Shown piece after piece: positions 1 to 8,200 of a stretch of DNA of 37,296 nt (positions are counted from its first letter, which is position 1; each line of letters opens with the position of its first letter). Source of the stretch: Acetofilamentum sp. (lineage in GTDB: Bacteria; Bacteroidota; Bacteroidia; Bacteroidales; JAADGE01); NCBI GenBank assembly GCA_020720665.1, contig DYOF01000012.1:1-37296 (forward strand). The letters are read 5' to 3'. The notes beneath the pieces were generated by a model. That model did no database searches. It was not told the origin of the DNA and worked only from the letters and a program-made list of their open reading frames with translations. Made by a program: the position numbers and the translations under genes.

Positions 1-20
1 TTAAATAATATTCAAATATA

Positions 21-1526
21 ATGAGAGAACTTGAAATTTTAATGAATCCGAATCAGTTGGTTCAGCATTTAAAAAAACCCGCTGATGAATTTACAAGATA
101 TGATATTATTAAATTTATTGATGACAAAAAAATTGAAATGCTCAATTTCAGATATGTCGGAGAAGACGGGAAATTAAAAACACTAAATTTCGTAATAACA
201 GGAAAAAATTACTTAGAATCAATATTAGCAACCGGAGAACGCGTTGACGGTTCAAGTTTGTTTTCTTATATTGAAGCCGGTTCGAGCGATTTATATGTTA
301 TTCCGCGATTCAGTACGGCATTTGTAAATCCGTTTGCCGAAAAACCTACCTTAGATATTTTGTGCTCATTCTATACAAAAGACGGGCAAGCATTAGAAAG
401 TGCTCCTGAATATATTTTAAAAAAAGCCCATAAATTATTTTTAGAAAAAACCGGCTATACTTTTAAAGCAATGGGCGAGCTGGAATATTATGTAATAGGT
501 AAAGATGACGATTTATATCCGGGCGAAGACCAAAAAGGCTATCATTCATCACTCCCTTTCACAAACTATGAACAGTTAAGATTAGAAGCAATGCATTTAA
601 TTGCGCAATGCGGAGGAAAAATAAAATACGGACACTCGGAAGTAGGAAATTTTAAAGACGGCAGTTTTATATATGAACAACATGAAATCGAATTCATGCC
701 GGTTGACCCGGAAAATGCAGTTGAACAACTTATTATTGCAAAATGGATTCTACGAATGCTCGGAAAAAAATACGGTGTAGTTATCAGCTTTGCTCCCAAA
801 ATTACTGTCGGAAAAGCCGGCAGCGGAATGCACATACATTTTCAAGTTGATAAAGACGATGTGAATATTATGGCAAATGAAAACGGATTAACGGAAGTTG
901 CCAAGAAAGTAATTTCCGGAATTTTAGGACGTGCTCAATCCTTAACCGCTTTCGGAAACACAATTCCTACTTCCTATTTACGTTTAGTTCCGCACCAAGA
1001 AGCACCGACGATGGTTTGTTGGGGCGACAGTAATCGTTCGGCTCTGGTAAGGGTTCCCTTAGGATGGCTGAAGAAAACAGAAATGATAAAGGATGCAAAT
1101 CCGCAAGAACGAGGTGTTGTTCCGTATGTAACCGGCAAACAAACGGCGGAATTTCGTGTGCCCGACGGCTCAGCAGATTTATATCATCTTCTTGCAGGAC
1201 TAATTCTTGCGGCTATGGAAGGAATATTGAATCCTGATGCTATAAAAAAAGCCGAAGAACTCTATGTTAATGTGAATATTTTTAACGATAAGCAAAAACA
1301 TATTCTTGAAAAATTAGTTGCTTTACCGGCTTCATGCTCAAAATCAGCCGATTATCTTGAAATAGAAAGAAAGTTTTATGAATCAGACGGTATTTTTCCG
1401 TCCGGAACAATTAACACATTTATAAAAAAATTAAAATCATACAACGATGAACGATTAAGCGAAGAATTATTCGGAAAAAATGATAAAATCAAAGACTTAG
1501 TTGATAAATATATCCATTGCATGTAA
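21..1526 (+). CDS. glnA: Glutamine synthetase (type I-like)
   Basis: Makes glutamine from glutamate, ammonia and ATP in the cytoplasm. The 501-residue product carries the family signature: an early MGELEYYV segment (metal-binding glutamates), HSEVGNF, GSGMHIHFQ (ATP-binding strand), NRSALVRVP, and AEFRVPDGSADLYHLLAG near the C-terminal third. The length fits short GlnA proteins and not the roughly 700-residue GSIII (GlnN) that many Bacteroidota also carry. An alternative ATG at position 42 gives MNPNQ; with no Shine-Dalgarno sequence in this lineage I cannot choose between the two starts. Only 20 bases of upstream sequence are in the window, so the promoter is not seen. No adenylylation-site motif was recognised. 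The family call is secure; GlnA-type subdivision is inferred. Confidence 0.93.
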   Translation: MRELEILMNPNQLVQHLKKPADEFTRYDIIKFIDDKKIEMLNFRYVGEDGKLKTLNFVITGKNYLESILATGERVDGSSLFSYIEAGSSDLYVIPRFSTAFVNPFAEKPTLDILCSFYTKDGQALESAPEYILKKAHKLFLEKTGYTFKAMGELEYYVIGKDDDLYPGEDQKGYHSSLPFTNYEQLRLEAMHLIAQCGGKIKYGHSEVGNFKDGSFIYEQHEIEFMPVDPENAVEQLIIAKWILRMLGKKYGVVISFAPKITVGKAGSGMHIHFQVDKDDVNIMANENGLTEVAKKVISGILGRAQSLTAFGNTIPTSYLRLVPHQEAPTMVCWGDSNRSALVRVPLGWLKKTEMIKDANPQERGVVPYVTGKQTAEFRVPDGSADLYHLLAGLILAAMEGILNPDAIKKAEELYVNVNIFNDKQKHILEKLVALPASCSKSADYLEIERKFYESDGIFPSGTINTFIKKLKSYNDERLSEELFGKNDKIKDLVDKYIHCM

Positions 1527-1529
1527 TGA

Positions 1530-1556
1530 AAAAAGCTGTTTTAAACAGCTTTTTTC
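1530..1556. terminator. Bidirectional terminator between glnA and the phosphorylase
   Basis: A perfect inverted repeat, AAAAAGCTGTTT paired with AAACAGCTTTTT, lies in the 42 bases between the two convergent stop codons. A-run on one side and T-run on the other let it act as an intrinsic terminator in both directions. Confidence 0.85.
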
Positions 1557-1568
1557 ATTTTTCAAAAA

Positions 1569-2384
1569 TTACATTCGTTCAATTAAACCTACAATTATTT
1601 TGGTCATTTTAGGTTCAACTAAACCGGCAACATCTTGAACTTCTTCATGAGTAGTTATTTCATCAGGATTTTCTCTTACGCTTTCATTTGTAATTACTGA
1701 CATACCGAAAATTTTCATTCCTTGATGGTGTGCAACAATAACTTCAGGAACTGTTGACATTCCCGTTGCATCTGCTCCGAATGTTCTGAATAAACGATAT
1801 TCTGCCGGCGTTTCTAAGGTCGGTCCGGAACTTCCGATGTAAATACCTTGATGAATACTAATGTTGTTTGCTTTGGCAATTTCTTCGGCTATTCTGATGT
1901 ATTCAGCATGATATACTTTACTCATATCCGGAAAACGAACACCTAATTCATCAATATTCTTGCCTCTTAACGGATGCTCCGGAAAATTATTAATATGGTC
2001 ATTAATAATCATTAAATCTCCTTGTCGGAATTTAGGATTCATTCCTCCGGCAGCATTTGAAACTATTAATTTATCTGCTCCCAAAAATTTCATAACTCGA
2101 ACCGGAAAAGTTACAAATTTCATATCATATCCTTCATAATAATGAAATCGTCCTTGCATTGCAACAACTTGTTTCCCGCCTAATTCTCCGAAAATAAGCT
2201 GTCCTGAATGCCCTTCGACTGTAGAAACCGGAAAATTTGGAATGTCTGAATATTTTATAAATATCGGATTTTTTATTTTGTTTCCTAAACCGCCTAAACC
2301 GCTCCCTAAAATAATCCCGATTTCAGGTTGATGTTTTATTTTCAAATTTATAAAATCAGCTGTTTCTTTATATTTATTAAGCAT
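1569..2384 (-). CDS. Purine nucleoside phosphorylase (trimeric, inosine/guanosine type)
   Basis: Splits inosine or guanosine with phosphate into free base and ribose 1-phosphate (purine salvage, cytoplasm). The 271-residue sequence has the class I trimeric PNP motifs in order: GSGLGGLG phosphate loop near residue 27, EGHSG, GRFHYYEGY, SNAAGGMN, GSSGPTLETPAEYR, DATGMSTVPEVIVAHH, and ITNESV near the C-terminus where the purine-binding Asn sits. Length matches the family (about 270). It starts with ATG and shares a 142-base divergent intergenic region with icmF; no TAnnTTTG element was found on its strand there. Together with upp and the NupG-like carrier at the far end of the window it would form a salvage pathway, though it is not linked to them. 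Confidence 0.93.
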   Translation of the reverse strand: MLNKYKETADFINLKIKHQPEIGIILGSGLGGLGNKIKNPIFIKYSDIPNFPVSTVEGHSGQLIFGELGGKQVVAMQGRFHYYEGYDMKFVTFPVRVMKFLGADKLIVSNAAGGMNPKFRQGDLMIINDHINNFPEHPLRGKNIDELGVRFPDMSKVYHAEYIRIAEEIAKANNISIHQGIYIGSSGPTLETPAEYRLFRTFGADATGMSTVPEVIVAHHQGMKIFGMSVITNESVRENPDEITTHEEVQDVAGLVEPKMTKIIVGLIERM

Positions 2385-2485
2385 AATAAGTTTAATTTAA
2401 TTTTTATTATAAACTGTAAATATATAAATTTTATGTTTTGATACAATTGCTTTTGTGTATATTCTTAAATTGAGGCTATTTTTTA

Positions 2486-2493
2486 TATTTTTG
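2486..2493 (+). promoter_or_regulatory. Possible -7 element for icmF
   Basis: TATTTTTG fits the Bacteroidota -7 consensus TAnnTTTG 33 bases before the ATG. No TTTG at the usual distance upstream was found, and the region is very AT-rich, so this could be chance. Confidence 0.35.
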
Positions 2494-2526
2494 TAAATTA
2501 TATTTTATATTTAAAATAAAAGTTCG

Positions 2527-5500
2527 ATGTTGACAATAAATAAATATAAACCAAAAAATCATATCAGAATTGTTACAGCAGCTTCTTTATTTGACGGACA
2601 CGATGCGGCAATTAATGTTATGAGAAGACTTATTCAGGCGACAGGTGCCGAAGTTATTCATCTCGGACACAATCGTTCGGTTCAGGAAATTGTTGATTGT
2701 GCCGTACAAGAAGATGTTCAGGCTATAGCAATTACGAGTTATCAAGGCGGACATATCGAGTTTTTTAAATACATGAAAGACCTTTTAAAAGAAAAAGGAC
2801 GAGACGATATTAAACTTTTCGGAGGCGGAGGCGGTGTTATTCTCCCCTCAGAAATTGAAGAATTGCACCAATACGGAATTACTCGTATCTATTCTCCTGA
2901 TGACGGCCGCGAAATGGGTTTGCAAGGTATGATTAACGATTTAACGGAAAAATCCGATTTCCCCGTTTCAACCGGCAAAATGTCCGAAATAGAAAAAATT
3001 AAATCCAAAGATATAAATTCAATTGCCCGACTCATTAGCTCTGCCGAATGCTGTTCGGATATTTATGCCGATTTTTTGACTGAAATTTCTAAAATTGCAG
3101 ATTCAAAAAAAATTCCCGTTTTGGGAATAACGGGAACCGGCGGTTCCGGTAAATCTTCTTTAGTTGATGAACTTGTAAGAAGATTTATCGATGATTTTAA
3201 AGATAAAACTATTGCAATAATTTCCGTTGACCCTTCAAAAAGAAAAACCGGCGGTGCGTTATTGGGCGATAGAATCAGAATGAACTCAATAAATCATCCG
3301 CGAGTATATATGCGTTCATTAGCAACACGACAGGCAAATCTTGCCATGTCACCGTTCGTTAAAGATGCTGTTAATATTGTGAAAGCTGCAGGTTTTGATT
3401 TGGTAATTCTTGAAACTTCAGGAATCGGGCAATCCGACACAGAAATTGTTGAACACAGCGATGTTTCTATGTACGTAATGACTCCCGAATACGGAGCTGC
3501 AACTCAGCTCGAAAAGATTGATATGCTTGACTTTGCAGATGTTATCGCTATAAATAAATTTGATAAACGCGGTGCACTTGATGCTTTGCGTGATGTGAAA
3601 AAACAATTTCAAAGAAATCATGAATTATTTGAAACGGATATTGAAAAAATGCCCGTTTACGGAACTATCGCTTCACAATTTAACGATACCGGCGTTAATC
3701 TTTTGTATAAAGATTTAATTAAATTGATTTCAGAAAAAACAAATATTCTTTTTGAGTCAACTTCCGATTTATTTTCTCACGAACACGAAAAATTACAAAT
3801 AATTCCGCCATCAAGAGTAAGATATTTATCCGAAATTTCAGAAACAGTCAGAAAATACAATAATTGGTCGGAAAAACAAGCCGAAATTGCAAGCGATTTA
3901 TTTGCATTTAAGAAAACAAAAGAAAATATAAAGAATACTGAAACTGCTAAATCTATTCAGGAAATTTATGATAATAAAGAACTTGAACTCGACCCCAAAA
4001 ACAAAAAAATCCTTGAAACATGGGATTCTAAAGTTAAAAATTATTCGGGAGACGAATTTGTTTACCAAGTTAGAGGAAAAGATATTTGTGTGAGTACGAA
4101 AACTGAAAGTTTAGCTCATTTAAAAATCCCGAAAATATCATTACCAAAATATAAAGATTGGGGCGAAATTTTGAAATGGAATTTAAAAGAAAATCTTCCC
4201 GGAGAATTTCCTTATGCAGCCGGAGTATTCCCGTTTAAGAGGGAAGGAGAGGACCCCACGCGTATGTTTGCCGGAGAAGGCGGTCCTGAAAGAACAAATA
4301 AACGATTCCATTATGTTTCATTCGGAATGCAAGCAAAACGGCTTTCAACTGCGTTTGACAGTGTTACTCTTTACGGCGAAAACCCCGATGTCAGACCCGA
4401 TATTTACGGCAAAATCGGCAACTCAGGAGTTTCAATTGCTTGTCTTGACGATGCCAAAAAACTTTATTCGGGCTTTGACCTTACAAATCCGGCAACTTCG
4501 GTTTCAATGACAATTAACGGTCCGGCGCCGATTATGACTGCGTATTTTATGAATGCCGCAATCGACCAAGAATGTGAAAAATATATTATTGAAAATAATC
4601 TGCAAAAAGAAGTTGAAGCTAAAATTAGAGATTTTTATAAGAAGAAAGGAACACAACGACCCGAATATCAAGGTGAATTACCAAAAGGAAACAACGGTTT
4701 GGGACTAATGCTTTTGGGGGTTACCGGCGATGAAGTTTTACCCGAAGATATTTACAAAAAAATAAAAGCCGATACAATTACTAAAGTTCGCGGAACTGTT
4801 CAAGCCGATATTTTGAAAGAAGACCAAGCACAAAACACTTGCATTTATTCAACTGATTTTTCTTTAAAATTGATGGGCGATATGCAGGAATATTTTATCG
4901 AAAATAATGTAAGAAATTTTTATTCGGTTTCTATTTCCGGTTATCATATAGCCGAAGCAGGTGCAAATCCGATTTCACAATTGGCATTTACACTGGCAAA
5001 CGGCTTTACTTACGTTGAATATTACGTTTCACGAGGAATGGACATTAACAAATTTGCCCCAAACTTGTCATTCTTCTTCTCAAACGGTCTCGACCCCGAA
5101 TATTCAGTAATGGGGCGAGTTGCTCGTCTTATTTGGGCGAAAGCAATGAAATTGAAATACGGAGCAGATTCTCGTTCTCAAATGTTAAAATATCACATAC
5201 AAACTTCAGGTCGTTCGCTACATGCTCAAGAAATTGATTTTAATGATATCAGAACCTCACTTCAAGCGCTTTATGCAATTTACGACAATTGTAATTCGCT
5301 TCATACCAACGCATACGACGAAGCTATTACAACCCCTACTGAAGAAAGCGTTCGGCGTGCAATGGCAATTCAATTAATTATAAATCATGAACTCGGATTA
5401 GCAAAAAATCAAAATCCGCTTCAAGGCTCTTTTATTATTGAAGAATTAACCGATTTAGTTGAAGAAGCAGTTCTTGCCGAATTTGACAGAATAACCGAAC

Positions 5501-5889
5501 GCGGCGGAGTTCTCGGAGCAATGGAAACAATGTATCAGCGAAGTAAAATTCAGGAAGAATCATTGTATTATGAAAACTTGAAACATTCCGGCGAATTACC
5601 GATAATGGGAGTGAACACATTTTTATCGTCAAAAGGTTCGCCTACAGTTACTCCCGGAGAAGTAATTCGTGCTACGGAACAAGAAAAAGAATATCAAATA
5701 TTTATGCTCGAACAATTACACAAAACCCGTGAAGACAGAACCAAAGAAGCATTGGAAAATTTGAAAGAAAGCGCAACTAAAAATAAAAATATTTTTAATC
5801 AATTAATGGAAACCGCAAAATTCTGTTCAATCGGACAAATAACCGGAGCACTTTTCAGTGTCGGCGGTCAGTATAGAAGAAATATGTAA
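2527..5889 (+). CDS. icmF: Fused isobutyryl-CoA mutase IcmF (B12 domain - G-protein - mutase)
   Basis: A 1120-residue three-part protein. Residues 1 to about 150 are the cobalamin-binding domain, with D23-G-H25 as the lower-ligand motif. A MeaB-like GTPase follows, with P-loop GTGGSGKSS at residues 203-211. From about 550 to the end is the methylmalonyl-CoA mutase-type barrel ([39 protein letters not shown]). This domain order is that of IcmF, which interconverts isobutyryl-CoA and n-butyryl-CoA using adenosylcobalamin and carries its own repair chaperone. The segment that in methylmalonyl-CoA mutases contains the carboxylate-binding Arg (PPQPSMR) reads STDFSLK here (K781), arguing against methylmalonyl-CoA as substrate. 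Substrate choice among short branched acyl-CoAs is inferred. No separate meaB or small-subunit gene adjoins it. Confidence 0.92.
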   Translation: MLTINKYKPKNHIRIVTAASLFDGHDAAINVMRRLIQATGAEVIHLGHNRSVQEIVDCAVQEDVQAIAITSYQGGHIEFFKYMKDLLKEKGRDDIKLFGGGGGVILPSEIEELHQYGITRIYSPDDGREMGLQGMINDLTEKSDFPVSTGKMSEIEKIKSKDINSIARLISSAECCSDIYADFLTEISKIADSKKIPVLGITGTGGSGKSSLVDELVRRFIDDFKDKTIAIISVDPSKRKTGGALLGDRIRMNSINHPRVYMRSLATRQANLAMSPFVKDAVNIVKAAGFDLVILETSGIGQSDTEIVEHSDVSMYVMTPEYGAATQLEKIDMLDFADVIAINKFDKRGALDALRDVKKQFQRNHELFETDIEKMPVYGTIASQFNDTGVNLLYKDLIKLISEKTNILFESTSDLFSHEHEKLQIIPPSRVRYLSEISETVRKYNNWSEKQAEIASDLFAFKKTKENIKNTETAKSIQEIYDNKELELDPKNKKILETWDSKVKNYSGDEFVYQVRGKDICVSTKTESLAHLKIPKISLPKYKDWGEILKWNLKENLPGEFPYAAGVFPFKREGEDPTRMFAGEGGPERTNKRFHYVSFGMQAKRLSTAFDSVTLYGENPDVRPDIYGKIGNSGVSIACLDDAKKLYSGFDLTNPATSVSMTINGPAPIMTAYFMNAAIDQECEKYIIENNLQKEVEAKIRDFYKKKGTQRPEYQGELPKGNNGLGLMLLGVTGDEVLPEDIYKKIKADTITKVRGTVQADILKEDQAQNTCIYSTDFSLKLMGDMQEYFIENNVRNFYSVSISGYHIAEAGANPISQLAFTLANGFTYVEYYVSRGMDINKFAPNLSFFFSNGLDPEYSVMGRVARLIWAKAMKLKYGADSRSQMLKYHIQTSGRSLHAQEIDFNDIRTSLQALYAIYDNCNSLHTNAYDEAITTPTEESVRRAMAIQLIINHELGLAKNQNPLQGSFIIEELTDLVEEAVLAEFDRITERGGVLGAMETMYQRSKIQEESLYYENLKHSGELPIMGVNTFLSSKGSPTVTPGEVIRATEQEKEYQIFMLEQLHKTREDRTKEALENLKESATKNKNIFNQLMETAKFCSIGQITGALFSVGGQYRRNM

Positions 5890-5947
5890 AATAAATTGAA
5901 AAATAGTTTAAAAATAAAGAAATCTTTTCTTAAGTTGTTCAAATTAC

Positions 5948-5955
5948 TATCTTTG
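5948..5955 (+). promoter_or_regulatory. -7 promoter element for the aldolase-accD unit
   Basis: TATCTTTG matches TAnnTTTG exactly, 30 bases before the aldolase ATG. The -33 region at the expected distance is only T-rich (AATCTTTTCT). It sits in the 96-base gap after icmF, so aldolase and accD probably have their own promoter. Confidence 0.65.
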
Positions 5956-5985
5956 AATTTTCAATTTAACTAAAATCAATAAATC

Positions 5986-7065
5986 ATGGCATTTAAAAAA
6001 ATTAAACCCGGAATTTTATCAGGTAAGGCTGTTCAAGAGCTATTTAATATTGCTAAACAAAATAATTTTGCCATCCCGGCGGTTAACGTAGTCGGTTCTA
6101 ATACGGTTAATGCTGTTTTAGAAGCTGCTTCGAAAGTGAATTCACCGGTTATTATTCAACTCTCAACCGGAGGAGCTCAATTTTTCGGAGGAAAAAGTTT
6201 AAATAATGATAACAATGCTGCACAAATTATCGGCGGAATAGTCGGAGCCAAATACGTACACACAATAGCCGAAGCCTACGGAATCCCCGTAATTATGCAT
6301 ACCGACCATGCGGCAAAAAAACTTCTTCCGTGGATTGACGGTCTTTTAGATGAAGGAGAAAAGCATTTTATGAAATACGGTAAACCCTTATTCAGTTCGC
6401 ATATGTTGGATTTATCAGAAGAAAATATAGAAGAAAATATTGAAATATCAGAAAAATATCTAAAACGAATGTCGAAAATAGGTATGACTTTGGAAATAGA
6501 ATTAGGTATAACCGGCGGTGAAGAAGACGGTGTAAATAATGAAGACGCTGATGAAACAAAGTTATACACACAACCGGAACATGTAGCTTTTGCTTTTGAA
6601 AAATTGCGAAAAATAAGTAATCAATTTACAATAGCCGCATCATTTGGCAACGTTCACGGAGTGTATAAGCCCGGAAATGTAAAATTGTCGCCTAAAATTT
6701 TGTTAAATTCACAAAAATATATTCAAGAAAAATATCAAACCGAAGAAAAACCGGTTGATTTTGTTTTTCACGGAGGTTCAGGTTCAAGCCGAGATGAAAT
6801 AAGAGAGGCTCTTTCATACGGGGTTATAAAAATGAATATTGATACGGATACCCAATGGGCTTTTTGGGACGGTGTCAGAAAGTATGAAAAAACAAAACAT
6901 GATTATTTGCAAGCCCAAATCGGAAACCCTGAAGGAGAAGATTCTCCGAATAAAAAATATTATGACCCGAGAATATGGTTAAGAGAAGGTGAAAATGCCT
7001 TGGTCGAACGATTAAAAATTGCTTTTGAAGATTTGAATTGCATTAACCGTAATGAACTACTGTAA
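5986..7065 (+). CDS. fbaA: Fructose-bisphosphate aldolase, class II (FbaA type)
   Basis: Zinc-dependent cleavage of fructose 1,6-bisphosphate to glyceraldehyde 3-phosphate and dihydroxyacetone phosphate (glycolysis and gluconeogenesis). At 359 residues it has the same length as E. coli FbaA. Visible motifs are HTDHAAK (H105, H108), SSHMLDLSEE, ELGITGGEEDGV, HGVYKPGN (H224), VFHGGSGSS (H262) and NIDTDTQWAFW. H108, H224 and H262 are the expected zinc-ligand histidines. This is the class IIA form. The gap to accD is 29 bases, so the two are likely co-transcribed from the -7 element at 5948. Confidence 0.96.
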   Translation: MAFKKIKPGILSGKAVQELFNIAKQNNFAIPAVNVVGSNTVNAVLEAASKVNSPVIIQLSTGGAQFFGGKSLNNDNNAAQIIGGIVGAKYVHTIAEAYGIPVIMHTDHAAKKLLPWIDGLLDEGEKHFMKYGKPLFSSHMLDLSEENIEENIEISEKYLKRMSKIGMTLEIELGITGGEEDGVNNEDADETKLYTQPEHVAFAFEKLRKISNQFTIAASFGNVHGVYKPGNVKLSPKILLNSQKYIQEKYQTEEKPVDFVFHGGSGSSRDEIREALSYGVIKMNIDTDTQWAFWDGVRKYEKTKHDYLQAQIGNPEGEDSPNKKYYDPRIWLREGENALVERLKIAFEDLNCINRNELL

Positions 7066-7094
7066 AAATATTTTAATTTTTTAAATTAACAGCA

Positions 7095-7955
7095 ATGATT
7101 GAAGCAGAAAATACCGGTTGGTTTAGCCGAACAGAGCAGGGCATTGTAACTGAAACTAAGGACAAAAAAGAAATTAAGGAAGGAATGTGGTATAAATGTC
7201 CGAGTTGTAAAGTAATAATTACAACAGAAGACCACATAAAAAAATTAAATGTATGTGATTGCGGATACCATGACAGAATTTCGGCACAAAGATATTTTGA
7301 AATATTATTTGATAATCAAGAATATAAAGAATTTGATGAACATTTGACATCAGCCGATCCCTTAAATTTTTTCGACAGAAAAAAATATTCCGAACGATTA
7401 ACTGAAGTTGAGAAAAAAACAGGTATGAACGATGCCCTTACTAATGTTGTCGGGAAAGTCGGCGGTCATGATATAGTGATTTCAGCAATGAACTTTGAAT
7501 TTATAGGCGGCTCAATGGGTGCAGTTGTCGGAGAAAAAATTGCCAGAGCAATTGATTATTCATTAGAACATAAAATACCCTATATGATTATATCAAAATC
7601 CGGCGGTGCTCGAATGATGGAAGCTGCGTTTTCTTTAATGCAAATGGCAAAAACATCAGCAAAATTAACCCAATTATCAGATGCCAAAATTCCTTATATT
7701 TCTTTGTTGCTTGATCCTACAACCGGAGGAGTTACGGCTTCATTTGCCATGTTAGGTGATATTAATATTGCCGAACCGGGCGCTTTGATAGGTTTTGCCG
7801 GTCCGCGAGTCATCAGAGATACTGTCGGCCATGACTTGCCGCCCGGTTTTCAACGAGCCGAGTTTGTTAAAGAACACGGTTTTTTAGACTACATTATTGA
7901 CAGAAGACAATTAAAAGAAAAATTATCTCAGCAATTAAGAATGTTTGCTGATTAA
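7095..7955 (+). CDS. accD: Acetyl-CoA carboxylase carboxyltransferase, beta subunit
   Basis: Beta half of the carboxyltransferase that moves CO2 from carboxy-biotin to acetyl-CoA, giving malonyl-CoA for fatty acid synthesis; the partner is AccA, not in this window. The 286-residue product has the N-terminal zinc ribbon and a crotonase-like fold with [36 protein letters not shown] and [25 protein letters not shown]. The ribbon is odd: C35-x2-C38 is normal and the 15-residue spacing to C54 is normal, but the second pair is C54-D-C56-G and not CxxCG, as if one codon were lost. The core looks intact, so it is probably functional. It is the last gene of the aldolase unit. Confidence 0.95.
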   Translation: MIEAENTGWFSRTEQGIVTETKDKKEIKEGMWYKCPSCKVIITTEDHIKKLNVCDCGYHDRISAQRYFEILFDNQEYKEFDEHLTSADPLNFFDRKKYSERLTEVEKKTGMNDALTNVVGKVGGHDIVISAMNFEFIGGSMGAVVGEKIARAIDYSLEHKIPYMIISKSGGARMMEAAFSLMQMAKTSAKLTQLSDAKIPYISLLLDPTTGGVTASFAMLGDINIAEPGALIGFAGPRVIRDTVGHDLPPGFQRAEFVKEHGFLDYIIDRRQLKEKLSQQLRMFAD

Positions 7956-7974
7956 CCGGAGTATAAAATCGAAT

Positions 7975-8010
7975 AAAACTGTCATGATTAATTTACTGTC
8001 AGTTTTTATA
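7975..8010 (+). terminator. Probable terminator after accD
   Basis: AAAACTG (7975-7981) can pair with CAGTTTT (8000-8006) and is followed by a T/A-rich stretch. The stem is short with an 18-base loop, so this is a weak to moderate intrinsic terminator. Confidence 0.5.
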
Positions 8011-8089
8011 TTTAAAAACAGACTAAGATATATCATACAAGATAAACTATTTTTCACACAAAGGAATATGGTTTCAAGTATTTATATAT

Positions 8090-8097
8090 TACTTTTG
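8090..8097 (+). promoter_or_regulatory. -7 promoter element for the symporter leader
   Basis: TACTTTTG matches TAnnTTTG exactly. Transcription would start a few bases downstream, near 8103, just before the repeated leader at 8110. This puts the whole leader in the 5' untranslated RNA. The -33 element is not clear. Confidence 0.6.
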
Positions 8098-8109
8098 TTC
8101 AAAGAAAGT

Positions 8110-8200
8110 GTTCCTATGTGCAGAGAAAAATATGCATTATAAATAAGTATTAGAAATCAATTTGCAGATTGTTAATTAATTGCAAAATTATAAACACATG
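8110..8200 (+). promoter_or_regulatory. Repeated 91-nt leader, copy A (upstream ORF plus hairpin)
   Basis: Matches 37206-37296 (opposite strand) at 76 of 91 positions without gaps. Identical blocks are GTTCCTATGTGCAG (8110-8123), GCATTATAAATAAGTAT (8134-8150) and TCAATTTG (8157-8164). The element ends on the ATG of the symporter. It holds a possible 8-codon ORF, a hairpin TTTGCA/TGCAAA (8161-8166 with 8181-8186), and TATGTG (8115-8120), which can pair with CACATG (8195-8200) over the start codon. The reading as a regulatory 5' leader is inference; the repeat itself is seen directly. It matches no RNA family I can name. Confidence 0.75.
8116..8142 (+). CDS. Possible leader peptide MCREKYAL (8 codons)
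   Basis: ATG TGC AGA GAA AAA TAT GCA TTA TAA. The equivalent ORF in copy B reads MCRKEQAL. Met-Cys-Arg at the start and Ala-Leu-stop at the end are the same in both, with a synonymous AGA/AGG change for Arg, while the three middle codons all differ with no indel. The stop lies 55 bases before the main ATG in both copies. With the -7 element at 8090 the ATG would be about a dozen bases from the transcript 5' end. Translation is not shown. Confidence 0.45.
   Translation: MCREKYAL

Noticed and set aside
2453-2472. TTG words as a -33 element for icmF
   Set aside because: Distances to TATTTTTG (13 or 30 bases) do not fit the usual 19-21.
4214-4510. 98-codon plus-strand frame inside icmF
   Set aside because: Shadow of the mutase domain in another frame; no family features and no own start context.
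7945-8142. 65-codon frame starting in the end of accD
   Set aside because: It runs through the accD terminator and a promoter element and has low-complexity composition; only its last eight codons, from 8116, repeat elsewhere and are reported as a possible leader peptide.
8180-8197. TTG-start extension of the symporter by six codons
   Set aside because: The TTG lies inside the conserved hairpin, and the leader repeat ends at the ATG 8198, which also begins a proper signal peptide.
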